The notes under the pieces: model-generated
Databases searched by the model: none
The model's input: only the letters and a program-made list of their open reading frames with translations
Told to the model about the DNA's origin: nothing
Program-made: the position numbers and the translations under genes
From: Diphasiastrum complanatum
Taxonomy: Eukaryota > Streptophyta > Lycopodiopsida > Lycopodiales > Lycopodiaceae
Direction of reading: 5' to 3'
DNA: 64,000 bases
NCBI GenBank assembly: GCA_029204225.1
Contig: CM055099.1
Coordinates: 51,601,298-51,665,297 of the forward strand
Shown here: piece after piece, positions 41,701 through 46,819 of the stretch
How positions within the stretch are numbered: the stretch's first letter is position 1
Layout: every line of letters begins with the position of its first letter

Positions 41701-43592
41701 ACTAAGCACCTTATTACTGATAGTCTGCAAATCACAGCAAGGCATCCAGGCCCTGGAAGCTTACGACAGTAATGGCGATGTAGATGAAACAAAGGGCTTG
41801 TATGGGTTTGCCCATAGTCGTGGCTACAAAATTTCGGGACGATACCAGGCAATCTGTTTGTCAGATATCAAGTAAGAACTGAAGCTACAACCTGCATTGC
41901 TGCCAGACGTTGTATGTACATTGCTGTAAGTGCTAGAATGCGTTGTTTTCCAGTGTCCTTTTCTTGGAGACCATCTATTTGATGAAGATTCATCTCATGA
42001 TATGCAATTGCAGACATTGGTGTTTGTTTCAAATACATAAAGTGCTTACAGCTATTTTTCCCTTTTGGGTTCTCGATTTTTATTTCATTCTTTATCAACC
42101 TTGCCAACACTTCTTTGCAAATCCTATATCCATTCAGTTCTTTTGAGCAATGCTGCAGCATCCAATATGGACTCAGCAAGAAGTGTGCTGTGAACTGTTC
42201 TAGAAGGGATCAAAAGCCTTGTAAAAATATTGGAGGACAATATAAATGTTCATATCTATGATAAGCTCTATCTAGACACTAGATTGTTGAGCTGTTTGCA
42301 TTGTCCTTGCCTTACATACTTTAGAAAGCTCTGCTATGGCAAGTGAGAATTCTAGGACTTCAAAGTTCAATTGCTTGTAGGACCTTAGATTTGGCATAAT
42401 GGAAGTAGATCTGGCCTAGTGGAAATCATGGACAAATCTGAACTGCAAATTTTTTGGCTTAATAAATGTTGTTAATTTTCTAAATCTGATCTATGCTCAT
42501 GGTAACACTAGAGCAAATACCAAGTTCCAACAGACTGCTCTCCTGGTAATTGTCTGCCAAACAAACTGTGGTTTAATTTCCATTGTCATTTATCTTTCCA
42601 ATGCATTTGCAAGATGCCTAATGTTTTGCTCGTCTGTCATACAGGCCATATAGGCATCCTGATGGGCAAGATCCCGTTGACCTTCAACATTGTCAGAATC
42701 TATTGAGAATACCTCCTCCAGTTACTTCAAGTGGAAGGCATCTGACAGGTTTTCTTGGTTATGCCGTTAATTTGTTGCATTTGAAAGAGGAACATCTCAG
42801 TATCAGCATCAAAGGTCGTTGTGTAGGCCTACGCGAGACCCTTTTTTTCTCGCTATTCTCAACCTTGCAAGTCTATGATTCTCGGAAAAACATGTACCTT
42901 GCCAAAGACAGCTGCAAAAGATTCCATGGCGGTGCAGTATCTCTTGATGGTAGCATTATTCGAAGCAATCTCCGACAAGAACTCGGCAAACACAGGTGTG
43001 CTGACTGTATTGTGAATCAGGTAGCTTCTTGAAGGGTTATTATGATGTTATGGAATAACATTGTAAACTTAACTAGAAAGAAGATTCCACCTTCACGAAA
43101 ATTTTACTTACTAGCACCAGTACTGTTGCTAGTAAGTAAAATAGTTGCCATGAAATTGTCTGTAGAAACCACCTCTGAGAGGACGATGAGCGTCCAATGT
43201 GTGTCCTAGTTGCAGTAACTGATGGTGTTGTTGTTTGTAGGAACCATGTTCCAGTACGTTTCCCTTTAGTCCCATTTGAGGAGAGGATCAAATTAAGCCT
43301 CTTACCGCCAACATGCCATGCTTTTCAAAGAAGCAAGTTGAAGCGGGAATTGACTGGGAATGTTGACACTCTGCACACGCAAATATCATGTGAGCTGGCT
43401 GATATTGAGAAAATAAACAGCAATATAGCTGATCTCAGTAACAATGTCCAGATTCTTGAAGTTCAGATACAAAATATTCAAAATAAAGTTGGAGAACTGA
43501 AAGCTGAAGTACTGAATTACAAGAAGGCACATGATTCTGTTTTTTTGGATAAGCACGATGATGATGATCGTCTTCGTGTCTTGATGATGTGA
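5514..43592 (+). CDS. GMI1: GMI1/SMCHD1-like SMC hinge protein, 3' part of gene (18 exons, 5' end outside window)
   Basis: Exons: 5514-5628, 5787-5903, 6316-6687, 6869-7014, 11358-11550, 13894-13999, 14189-14310, 14571-14666, 36584-36650, 36767-36855, 37486-37737, 37908-38072, 38212-39612, 39832-39934, 40103-40391, 41680-41871, 42645-42995, 43241-43592 (TGA). They total 4528 nt and join without a frame break into 1508 codons. Introns are GT-AG except intron 4, which fits best as GC-AG. Known: GMI1 of Arabidopsis is an SMC-like protein with an N-terminal GHKL ATPase, a long beta-rich middle and a C-terminal hinge, involved in DNA-damage repair; its short relative DMS3 acts in RNA-directed DNA methylation and animal SMCHD1 in silencing. 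Seen here: the beta-rich middle, a charged helix (exons 14-15), the hinge (exons 15-17) and a C-terminal coiled coil (exon 18). The ATPase must lie upstream. The length of the middle favours GMI1 over DMS3. Family call is firm; the exact orthologue is inference. Confidence 0.85.
7332..7775 (-). repeat. 3' LTR of Copia element
   Basis: 444 bp, begins TGTAGGAAAGCAAGAG and ends TTATTTCTAACA on the + strand. It is followed by the polypurine tract at 7776-7788. Confidence 0.92.
7813..9169 (-). pseudogene. Copia reverse transcriptase-RNase H, broken
   Basis: Two overlapping frames. 8723-9169 carries the RT start ([46 protein letters not shown] with the YVDD catalytic motif). 7813-8695 carries the RT end ([13 protein letters not shown]) and RNase H ([36 protein letters not shown]). 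Differences from the nearly intact copy at 61231-63006 include a stop between the two frames, a lost codon pair near 8930, and a 12-bp deletion-type frameshift near 7970. Confidence 0.88.
9179..9409 (-). pseudogene. Copia protease/pre-integrase remnant at a deletion junction
   Basis: Encodes [20 protein letters not shown] and [11 protein letters not shown], then jumps within one codon to sequence that in the sister element lies between integrase and RT (SSFYDG region, 62860-62900). The DSGATCH active-site motif and the whole integrase are absent. The junction is seen directly by comparison with 3145-4685 and 62850-63983. Confidence 0.85.
9375..9998 (-). pseudogene. Copia gag, truncated
   Basis: From ATG at 9996-9998 the frame reads [20 protein letters not shown], one TAG near 9913, then a Ser-rich insert and the UBN2-type gag helices ([40 protein letters not shown]). 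It ends in an early stop just before the zinc knuckle would begin. Known: this gag type forms the particle of Ty1/Copia elements. Confidence 0.82.
9999..10711 (-). other. Copia 5' leader and primer-binding site
   Basis: Non-coding leader between the 5' LTR and gag. The minus strand begins TGGTATCAGAGC directly after the LTR, the usual plant initiator-Met tRNA primer site. The remainder has repeated AGATTTTTGGGCGCC-like blocks but no frame. Confidence 0.8.
10712..11151 (-). repeat. 5' LTR of Copia element
   Basis: 440 bp, TGTAGG to TCTAACA, adjoining the primer-binding site on the left and the TACAT target duplication on the right. Confidence 0.92.
11358..11550 (+). CDS. GMI1: GMI1-like exon 5
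   Basis: The exon follows a TTTTGCAG acceptor and ends at CTCAAG before GTAGAT. It opens [20 protein letters not shown], matching the Ig-like beta segment of GMI1 that carries a 'D-x-x-x-N' turn. It lies 206 bp after the right LTR of the Copia element in intron 4. Confidence 0.8.
11551..13893. other. Intron 5, unassigned
   Basis: 2.3 kb with no recognisable gene or element. It holds a two-copy tandem repeat of about 31 bp (AAAAAAGCTATAATAACAAA, 12434-12493), a perfect 9-bp inverted repeat GGCCCTGCT-CC-AGCAGGGCC near 13082-13102, and a two-copy repeat around TTGGCCTGGTCTAAATGGGTG (13635-13710). Confidence 0.55.
13894..14666 (+). CDS. GMI1: GMI1-like exons 6-8
   Basis: Exons 13894-13999, 14189-14310 and 14571-14666 have matching phases (1 then 0) and GT-AG borders. 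They encode a beta-rich segment, then [16 protein letters not shown], then [20 protein letters not shown]. The repeated 'PG...YDE-GN' pattern is that of tandem Ig-like domains in the SMCHD1/GMI1 middle region. The next exon is 21.9 kb away. Confidence 0.8.
14667..16692. other. First 2 kb of intron 8, unassigned
   Basis: AT-rich intronic DNA. The section around 15625-15900 has a faint gag-like reading but too degraded to name. No RNA gene or LTR seen. Confidence 0.45.
16693..16973 (-). mobile_element. 5'-truncated LINE copy (3' UTR only), degraded
   Basis: Reading the minus strand, a decayed 3' terminus (TATGCCTTTTGACAAT then ATAAAGC) with an A/G-rich tail on + at 16690-16710. It carries about 280 bp of unique sequence up to the tail of the next copy. 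Confidence 0.5.
16974..17132 (-). mobile_element. 5'-truncated LINE copy (about 160 bp of 3' UTR)
   Basis: Has the family 3' end with intact stem-loop on + at 17028-17041 (ATGCCAAAAGGCAT), the AAGC-TTTATTA border and an A/G tail. Its upstream part, with a second hairpin (GGAGCATATAAATGTCTCC), matches 18746-18800, so it belongs to that subfamily. It ends where the next (GA)n tail starts. Confidence 0.75.
17133..18475 (-). mobile_element. ORF1-only LINE derivative (about 1.3 kb) with full 3' end
   Basis: From 5' to 3' on minus: ORF1 (18292 to 17366), a 200-bp 3' UTR, the family terminus with GTCTTATACGCC and GACGTTAATAAAGC, then an A/G tail (17133-17170). No endonuclease or reverse transcriptase lies between ORF1 and the terminus. 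Its 3' UTR is shared with the truncated copy at 35668-35945, so the arrangement is not just a local deletion in the UTR. Confidence 0.7.
17366..18292 (-). CDS. LINE ORF1 protein (308 aa), uninterrupted
   Basis: Starts [13 protein letters not shown] Pro/Ser-rich N-terminus (to about residue 85) is followed by a coiled coil ([20 protein letters not shown] to [19 protein letters not shown]), the family motif [11 protein letters not shown] (about 165-175), and an RRM-like domain ([12 protein letters not shown] to [17 protein letters not shown]) ending in [10 protein letters not shown]. Known: L1 ORF1p is a trimeric RNA-binding chaperone. No catalytic domain is present, and no ORF2 follows, so the element would need another LINE's enzymes. 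It is the only full-length ORF1 without stops in the window. Confidence 0.78.
   Translation of the reverse strand: MPRRKGAVATSFEPSSISNNASTSSLQLDPPTPPPSMPIAVPISPSNPILDNSETTVANPLTPNTLEAPVSLPPYAFVKLLRDDQLRLFEYLNNHREQLASHDSLLLVVQSHLQKLDTSIQELKNEVTVIKSEASSQIATSAKIQQLENQVEQHHTAVQSWADVLKGSFPIISPPLPSPSLISATFTDSRLRGHKALNVRVRGIPNSQNVVAEAEKFLEGNLQHHSKEMETAWRPKKDLDTLVIRFTSVSHRREVLGKRFKLRETKIYLDEDLTFIQVQERKKARQEALSIGKQLIYRDGIIRLVILR
18476..18548. repeat. (GA)n tract, LINE tail
   Basis: Uninterrupted GA run directly bordering a LINE 3' end (AGCTTTATTAATG on +). Confidence 0.9.
18549..18617 (-). mobile_element. Extremely short LINE copy (3' terminus only)
   Basis: Only about 70 bp of the family 3' end, with intact stem-loop (18572-18585) and the CATGTCAAGTATGTG block, sits between two (GA)n tracts. 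It looks like a dead-on-arrival insertion. Confidence 0.75.
18618..18700. repeat. (GA)n tract, LINE tail
   Basis: Uninterrupted GA run of about 83 bp bordering the next LINE 3' end. Confidence 0.9.
18701..19117 (-). mobile_element. 3' UTR of the LINE split by the Gypsy element
   Basis: The terminus has GTCTTATATGCC-TTTT-GGTAT (one stem pair is G-U) and the upstream hairpin GGAGACATTTATATGCTCC on minus. The sequence up to 19117 contains a (TCA)n-like run coding for His. The rest of this element most likely continues on the far side of the Gypsy insertion at 24639-28732; the join is inference. Confidence 0.65.
19118..19311 (-). repeat. 3' LTR of Gypsy element
   Basis: 194 bp, nearly identical to 24445-24638; differences by eye are about five substitutions. 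Confidence 0.9.
19203..20204 (-). pseudogene. Gypsy integrase core and C-terminal domain
   Basis: Begins [20 protein letters not shown] and contains the first two catalytic Asp ([18 protein letters not shown]). The third position reads [10 protein letters not shown] where Gypsy integrases normally have Glu (TERVN), so the catalytic Glu appears replaced by Gln. The C-terminal part has the usual GEKVYLRVP and [11 protein letters not shown] blocks and runs on into the LTR. It is out of frame with the upstream pol reading, and about 10 codons with the second Cys pair of the zinc domain are missing at the join near 20200. Confidence 0.85.
20192..22324 (-). pseudogene. Gypsy reverse transcriptase, RNase H and integrase zinc domain (710 aa)
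   Basis: RT palm motifs include [32 protein letters not shown] and the catalytic [13 protein letters not shown] (FLDD variant). RNase H follows ([38 protein letters not shown]), then a spacer with an acidic stretch and the integrase zinc finger start ([18 protein letters not shown]). The frame is uninterrupted, yet it is shifted against both the protease upstream and the integrase downstream, so no full polyprotein can be read. Confidence 0.9.
22336..22587 (-). pseudogene. Gypsy aspartic protease
   Basis: Encodes [20 protein letters not shown], with D-D-G as the active-site triad in place of the usual D-S/T-G. It is in frame with gag across a TAG at 22600-22602 and separated from RT by a frameshift near 22330, where a [11 protein letters not shown] reading resumes in another frame. 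Confidence 0.8.
22600..23616 (-). CDS. Gypsy gag (338 aa) with CCHC zinc knuckle
   Basis: A retrotransposon-gag helical domain ([41 protein letters not shown]) is followed by a Lys-rich stretch and one zinc knuckle of the form C-x2-C-x4-H-x4-C ([14 protein letters not shown]). It forms the particle and binds the genomic RNA. It ends at TAG (next base C), with protease continuing in the same frame, so either read-through or a single nonsense change separates them. Confidence 0.85.
   Translation of the reverse strand: MALANFKSNVDDSFAELKNLILSSAKGSLPSTSQLSPSPLPSVSGETLRSHPSVFKDLKPPTFNGEEKDRNANILQTFLNKWKNIQALKHTPDHLQAIEASLSLGPMAYKWWLNLQETGQTPRSWKAFEEAFLREFLPENELDRAWEAWERTVMDKSLIQYISQYREAILKVKNMDDYQKIRGFVRGLKDEYKVEVQKNSPTTLEQALRYAQIYDDSVGRKKARQQPLSEQPSQKDFQFKKKFLKRKNQDKFKSKAPQKRPSLIQPLKPDDFEKAKQERLCFVCMGKGHTVRQCPKGPFTKKDKKDKKQVHLVQTVCFPSDSAASEIKVYHEDHEHCC
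23617..24444 (-). other. Gypsy 5' leader and primer-binding site
   Basis: About 830 bp between gag and the 5' LTR. The LTR-proximal end reads TGGTATCAGAGCCATCTCC on minus, matching initiator-Met tRNA. A short in-frame acidic stretch precedes gag near 23640-23800; no other gene is seen. Confidence 0.8.
24445..24638 (-). repeat. 5' LTR of Gypsy element
   Basis: 194-bp partner of 19118-19311, next to the primer-binding site. Confidence 0.9.
24639..27440 (-). pseudogene. LINE ORF2 (endonuclease and reverse transcriptase), several breaks
   Basis: On minus from 27440: AP-endonuclease start ([29 protein letters not shown]), second half of EN at 27087-26416 with the [11 protein letters not shown] block, then RT at 26238-25359 ([62 protein letters not shown] with Y-V-D-D) and the post-RT region to 24696. 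Stops and shifts occur at about 27250, 26410, 25760 and 25355. Known: ORF2 nicks target DNA and copies its own RNA there. The C-terminal Cys-rich part is missing at the Gypsy border. Confidence 0.85.
27492..28662 (-). pseudogene. LINE ORF1, N-terminus frameshifted
   Basis: The main frame 28316-27492 has a coiled coil ([20 protein letters not shown]), the family motif [13 protein letters not shown], and the RRM-like domain ([16 protein letters not shown] to [17 protein letters not shown]) ending in [12 protein letters not shown]. The Pro/Ser/Ala-rich N-terminal part (to about 28662) lies in other frames with stops. It is followed by ORF2 after about 50 bp, the usual two-gene LINE order. Confidence 0.78.
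28733..28768. repeat. (GA)n/(GAA)n tract, LINE tail
   Basis: A purine tract where the 5' end of the LINE at 24.6-28.7 kb meets the 3' terminus of the LINE at 28.8-32.1 kb. GA on the left turns into GAA on the right. Confidence 0.85.
28958..30001 (-). pseudogene. LINE ORF2 C-terminal region with zinc-finger-like motif
   Basis: Continues the ORF2 below after a TGA (at about 30013-30016) and one shift. 29708-30001 carries [18 protein letters not shown]; 28958-29533 carries [20 protein letters not shown], a C-x2-C-x(n)-H-x4-C arrangement common near the end of LINE ORF2, then a basic Arg-rich tail and a conserved [10 protein letters not shown] end that also appears at 32.6 kb. Confidence 0.75.
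30014..32011 (-). CDS. LINE ORF2: endonuclease second half and reverse transcriptase (665-aa open frame)
   Basis: The frame holds the end of the endonuclease ([31 protein letters not shown]), a linker, and all RT blocks: [60 protein letters not shown] and the catalytic [14 protein letters not shown] (YADD). Downstream, [14 protein letters not shown] and [10 protein letters not shown] are shared with the copy at 24.7-25.4 kb. It ends at a TGA in WASIS-stop-LQ where the sister copies have Arg (CGA), fitting a single C-to-T change. The element is 5'-truncated, so it is not autonomous as it stands. Confidence 0.88.
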   Translation of the reverse strand: MMGTITSYGEYLLQMGEAHELAIYNGFACWPHSSKFTCHPHSEGHSVVDYLMGSPTFIPLISDFHILPTTLSDHSFLSFSMGSIPTSQPPIIPPISRAPKYTFDRSHIKTYQDAVSSSLCHFPHHTSLETQAIFLTTSLHTAAAFSFPSKPHRRPPTPSHPIRPPWFDAECRILHLQVTQARLHNTHLLPATRRSFHYALRRKKRTYETQKGKNLVHSLCSSSSGAFWREFIPRAPPPPLTDLHTWTAYATTLYTVPTDTPISISPRPTTFTFFTRDMVLTAITKLKTCRTRDIDDLESELLIHAADILSPILATLLNQAVVSGFPSSWCTNIIHPIHETGDPMDPGNYRTIMIGHIIAKLYGTILQSTVSSEAESRRLHALGQAGFRAHYSTTDHIFTLRAIIEEARHRRERVSCCFVDFRKAFDSIPRSLLIQRLRDLGFSTDMILAMMALYERVLGCFRSDTGISNHIWSTIGVKQGCSLSPTLFGLYIDELERVIEGCGGTGCRLGSILIAILLYADDMVLLSSSREGLQRQLDSLHAFCSRWGLGVNILKTKVMVFNTSRAFMQRQELIFDRQPLEVVSSYTYLGVLFTGPIFGMRQAASARLGKSHASLVQLERFCFRRFIRDASSKCQLFDTLVTPTALYAAEVWCAGLTSSDWASIS
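32084..32153. repeat. (GA)n tract between LINE copies
   Basis: 70-bp uninterrupted GA run. On its right side the usual stem-loop terminus is missing. Confidence 0.9.
32154..32338 (-). mobile_element. LINE 3' UTR fragment lacking the terminal stem-loop
   Basis: About 185 bp with the upstream hairpin GGAGACGTTTATATACGCTCC on minus and the following UTR, homologous to 28816-28900 and 32440-32500, but its last 50 bp (the ATGCC-TTTT-GGCAT part) are replaced by the (GA)n tract. Confidence 0.65.
32339..32383. repeat. (GA)n tract, LINE tail
   Basis: 45-bp GA run bordering the LINE terminus AGCTTTACTAACGTC on +. Confidence 0.9.
32384..33397 (-). pseudogene. LINE copy, 5'-truncated, end of ORF2 only
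   Basis: Encodes the post-RT region ([40 protein letters not shown], then [20 protein letters not shown]) and the C-terminal ITSFFSSS end, in two frames. Compared with 28958-29533 an internal deletion removes the C-x2-C-x(n)-H-x4-C motif. The terminus (32403-32416) has one disrupted stem pair. Homology stops near 33397. Confidence 0.78.
33398..35667. other. Intron 8, unassigned stretch with CGCTGG/CCAGCG mini-hairpins
   Basis: No gene recognised. Between 34895 and 35115 the motif CATCGCTGG-(N4-5)-CCAGCG and variants recurs three or four times, and GCGATAG-like motifs occur near 33708 and 34624. A TATATATATA run lies at 33803. The motif density suggests an unrecognised non-coding repeat or foldback-type element. 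Confidence 0.4.
35668..35724. repeat. (GA)n tract, LINE tail
   Basis: 57-bp uninterrupted GA run next to a LINE terminus. Confidence 0.9.
35725..35945 (-). mobile_element. 5'-truncated LINE copy of the ORF1-only subfamily
   Basis: The terminus (stem-loop on + at 35743-35756) and about 180 bp upstream match 17190-17370, including GACGACATTGATCCGTC on minus. Homology ends just where ORF1 of the related copy would begin. Confidence 0.72.
35946..36583. other. End of intron 8, unassigned
   Basis: AT-rich sequence without a recognisable gene, ending in the GATTTCAG acceptor of exon 9. Confidence 0.5.
36584..36855 (+). CDS. GMI1: GMI1-like exons 9-10
   Basis: Exon 9 (36584-36650) encodes [19 protein letters not shown], a signature stretch of plant GMI1. 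Exon 10 (36767-36855), after a GATAG acceptor, encodes [20 protein letters not shown]. Phases 0, 1 and 0 fit exon 8 on the left and exon 11 on the right. This is where the transcript resumes after the transposon-filled intron 8. Confidence 0.8.
37486..39612 (+). CDS. GMI1: GMI1-like exons 11-13
   Basis: Exon 11 (37486-37737) encodes [20 protein letters not shown] through a Cys-containing beta segment ending LKLEFQ. Exon 12 (37908-38072) encodes a Glu/Lys-rich helix ([20 protein letters not shown]). Exon 13 is by far the longest (38212-39612, 467 codons, no stop) and covers several further Ig-like repeats. Its 3' border before GTCCAC is a weak donor chosen because it keeps phase 0 with exon 14; without splicing the frame would end at 39654. 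Confidence 0.75.
39832..40391 (+). CDS. GMI1: GMI1-like exons 14-15 (helical entry and start of hinge)
   Basis: Exon 14 (39832-39934) begins [20 protein letters not shown] and with the first half of exon 15 forms a charged coiled coil, as expected for the arm leading into an SMC hinge. Exon 15 (40103-40391) then gives [17 protein letters not shown] and [18 protein letters not shown], matching the 'GxVALLGxVxxxxLSR' start of the DMS3/GMI1 hinge. It ends AAT-AG before GTGTGC. Confidence 0.82.
40895..41100 (+). repeat. Tandem duplication in intron 15, shared by both arms
   Basis: Two units around AGGAAGGGAT and GAATACTGCATAGCACTTTT. The reverse arm carries the same two units (about 55780-55960), so this duplication came before the inverted one. 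A second shared two-unit repeat, GAATACAAGTTCCTGCCA, lies at 41200-41345 and 55480-55600. Confidence 0.7.
41680..43592 (+). CDS. GMI1: GMI1-like exons 16-18 (hinge and C-terminal coiled coil)
   Basis: Exon 16 (41680-41871) starts [18 protein letters not shown] and exon 17 (42645-42995) carries [29 protein letters not shown] and [13 protein letters not shown], which are the most diagnostic plant SMC-hinge blocks (DMS3/GMI1). Exon 18 (43241-43592) encodes [13 protein letters not shown] followed by heptad-like repeats ([20 protein letters not shown]) and ends in an Asp-rich tail. Exons 16 and 17, but not 18, are repeated in reverse at 53.7-55.1 kb. Confidence 0.88.
43101..43142 (+). repeat. Perfect 16-bp inverted repeat in intron 17
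   Basis: ATTTTACTTACTAGCA, a 10-base loop, then its exact reverse complement. In the reverse arm only the first half remains, and the next 730 bp (including the last coding exon) are gone, so the deletion border coincides with this hairpin. Confidence 0.85.
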
Positions 43593-44722
43593 GATAAAAT
43601 GTAAGTCCATTCATGGTTTCATATATGTTGCATCTTGAATATTGCACCATATATGAAACCATGAATGATTATGAATGATAGTTTCCATGTTGTATAGAGG
43701 TTGCCTTGTGGCATTTCCTTTGTGTCTTTGCTATTTGTTTGTAAATTGTGTAATAGAAAAAAATCATCACATGAACAGTATTTTCACATGTTGGTTGCTG
43801 ATTTCACATAGATGTTGCTCGTTTGAGCAATATTTTCTTCCAGTTAAATGCATACCATGGCTATCTGCAATTGATGCACTGGTGATCTTCCAATGCATGT
43901 GAATACACGGGGCTAGTTGGGGCTTTTTCTTGGAATCTTGTTGCAATCGGACACTCCAATATTTGGATAAGTATATGTTGTCAATATTCTCAGAGGAAGT
44001 GTCTTCATCCAATCCAAACAGATGGTTTCGACTAAAGGAGCTTGCACATACAAATTGTTTTTCTTTTATAGCCAACATATTATGCACGAATTATGTTTAC
44101 GTATGTTATTCTGAAACCTCACATAATAACCTGTTTACTTCAACTTTTTACTCTGCTTTTTGCAATGTATTGGTGACTACTGTCAAGTAACATCCGGCTA
44201 GATCGGTTTGTCCTGTTTTTCATGTTTTCTAAATGCATGACATTTGCTGAAAAGGGGGAATATGTACTCTGATAATCTTCAGAAGAATGTTTGAAGCAAC
44301 TATTTACAGCCTAAATGCATGAATAAACTATGAAGTAACCAAGACAGCAAATGTCCACATACTTGAAATATTATCTTCCAAGATGTGAGGTAGATTGATA
44401 TATGAATTGGCACTGAACTTTATCTATAGAGTGTCAAATTAAAAGTAACTCTTACACATTTTTATGCATTCTATTAAAGTAAGAGGATGAAAAGCCCTCC
44501 TAGCAACTATGATATCGCCAACACACAAGATAATTATGAATTTGTGAAGTTATAGGAGACTAAGCAATCTGCTCAATACAAACAGTTCAGAATCCTTTTT
44601 GATAAATGTCAAGCTTATTGTGTCATTATAGTCCATGTTCTAAAGGTAGAAAACTCACCATTATAGGAGATCTGATCTTTGACCCAATGAGAAATGATTT
44701 TGACAAAGATAAAATTATAGCT

Positions 44723-44990
44723 GAATAAGAGGTGTAGTGGTGAATTTGATCATTTATAGTTGAATTTTGAGATTTTTTGAAAATTTTAAATTTTTTCATA
44801 TTTGTAACATTTAATTGTAAAGGTTTGGGTACATTCCTCTTTGAACCAAAATTTTGAATAAGAGGTGTAGTGGTGAATTTGGTCATTTATAATTGAATTT
44901 TGAGGTTTTTTGAAAATTTTAAATTTTTTCATATTTGTAACATTTTAATTGTAAAGGTTTGGGTACATTCCTCTTTGAACCAAAATTTTA
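44723..44990 (+). repeat. Tandem duplication, 133-bp unit, left arm only
   Basis: GAATAAGAGGTGTAGTGGTG starts at 44723 and again at 44856, with almost identical sequence up to GAACCAAAATTTT. The reverse arm has one unit (about 51660-51830). Confidence 0.85.
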
Positions 44991-46078
44991 CTTCTAATGT
45001 GAAAGATCTAATCAAAGTTTGTAGCCCACATTTTGGTCTATCAACACCAAGGTGTCTTATCAATCATGATGTTCTTTTCAACAAATGAGACAAAACCAAA
45101 CCAAACCTTTAACAATGCCCCCCTCTTGCAAGAAATCATACAATCCAAATGGGTTTTCCACATGAGAGAAATCCAAAAAATCCTGCATGGGCTTAGAAGT
45201 CATATACATAGTGTGACATACATTAATCAAACATCCATATTATTGGCCTACCAAAATGTGTCTACTTGTAGCCAAAGAAACCAATTAAACATGCACCAAA
45301 CAATTCAGACGGCGATGATTTTGGCAAAATTTGATTTCAACCTTAGTTATCAATATCGTTAATATGCTTATATCATGTGTACATCAATGGTCTATATCAT
45401 TTGTTTAAAAAAATAGAGATGTAATTATAAAAGAATAAACTTGAACAAACTAAGCGGGTTTTTTTTTTTAAATTTGCTAAATGAAACAAATTAGAAAGTC
45501 AATTCTAAAATCAAATGTATTATTAGTTCACTAAATCCAATCATATCTGTGTTGAAGTTTTAGAGTTACAAACTTGGTTATCTTGAAGTCGTCTTTTTTT
45601 CTTTTTCTTTTTTTTGAAGTGTGCAAAACCACACTACTAGTAAGGTGGCTAGTAAAGTTCACAAACTTGTGGGTCATAAATCTACAGGGCCATTGAACCG
45701 ACTATTTTAAGCTCACAAAACAACCATTACAAAAAAAAATTCAGCTTTTATATCCAAATAGTCATCCATATATGTTACTATAATCCATGATAAACTTCAC
45801 AATAATGTTGCAGCCAAAGTGAAAATAGACGTTAGGTTATCACCATCTAATACATGTTTATGCAAGTTTGTTTTGAGCAATAATCAAATAATGGCATTTG
45901 AATAAATTATCATTTATTTGTAAACGTTATCCTAGCTCATTAACTATTTTTTCTTCTTTCAACAAATAGCAATCAAAATAAAAACCAACATTGTGTTGTC
46001 AACATCAATTGTATATACATATACGAGGCTGCTCATTAAAAAAAGAAGTTGGTATATTCTAAACAAAATAGGTTTTTG

Positions 46079-46575
46079 CTACCAAAACGTTATCACAAAG
46101 TCAGTAGGGATTTGAGCGTAAGCAATGCATCCAAACACTCGAATATATTTGAATGATGGTTTCGATTTTGTCCATACCTCATGAGGTGTTTTGTCGTTCA
46201 GGGCTTTTGTAATGGATCGATTCTGTAGATAAGCAGCATTGGTGATAATTCTTTGGAATGGAGGCCGGCTTGCTCTTGGCACTTTCAATAAGTGTCTGAT
46301 TCTTCCTTTCAGCTACACCATTGGACTGAGGTGAGTAGCTGGTTGTGAACTGTTGGTGCATTTCAATTGCCATTTCATTCGCCTTACAGAACTCCTTGAA
46401 TTTGGTGGAGATGAATTCTCCCCCTCCATAAGTGCGTAGAGCCTTGATCTTTCTCTGGGTCTGATTTTCAGTAGATGCCTTGAACTGTTTGAAGAATTTG
46501 AATGCTTCATATTTGTTCTTCAAGAAGTAGGTGATAGTTCTTCGAGATAAATCATCAATAAAAGTTAGAAAATAG
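46079..46575 (-). pseudogene. Copia integrase fragment (different family), start of IR1 spacer
   Basis: On minus: FIDDLSRRTITYFLKNKYEA, then KALRTYGGGEFISTKFKEFC, SYSPQSNGVAERKNQTLIES and, in another frame, PHEVWTKSKPSFKYIRVFGC. The second catalytic position reads T-Y-G-G-G-E where Copia integrases have T/S-D-x-G-G-E, so the Asp is lost. It is much more diverged from the 3-4 kb and 63-kb Copia copies than those are from each other. Confidence 0.8.
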
Positions 46576-46819
46576 TAAAAAAAATTGCACTCTGATTAAT
46601 ATAAACAATGAGTACAATGGCTTGAAGTAATAACTTTAGGTTGTTGAGCGTGATAACGTTGGCTATAGAAGAACCCTGATTAATGTTAAAGACAACACTT
46701 ACATAGCTTGATTCAACTAGTATACATTTACAAGTGTCTTCAAAAAATATCTTTGTATATGTACAAAGTGGGTAACCGCCCTTGGGATATTTAGCGGTCC
46801 AGCTGTTTTTAGGGTTGAT

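Larger units (their letters stand above)
40745..46096 (+). repeat. Left arm of giant inverted duplication (IR1)
   Basis: The arm runs from intron 15 of the host gene (TCGTGCACATCTTCTGGGGC) through exons 16-18 and 2.5 kb of 3' flank to CTACCAAAACGTTATCAC. Its reverse complement is found at 50572-56108. Matching landmarks: 41680-41871 with 54891-55082, 42645-42995 with 53709-54081, 44340-44440 with about 52560-52640, 46030-46096 with 50572-50650. The 3' flank inside the arm (43593-46096) has no gene of its own. Confidence 0.85.

Noticed and set aside
44723-44990. LTR pair of a very small element
   Set aside because: The two units are directly adjacent with no TG..CA ends or interior; a simple tandem duplication explains them.
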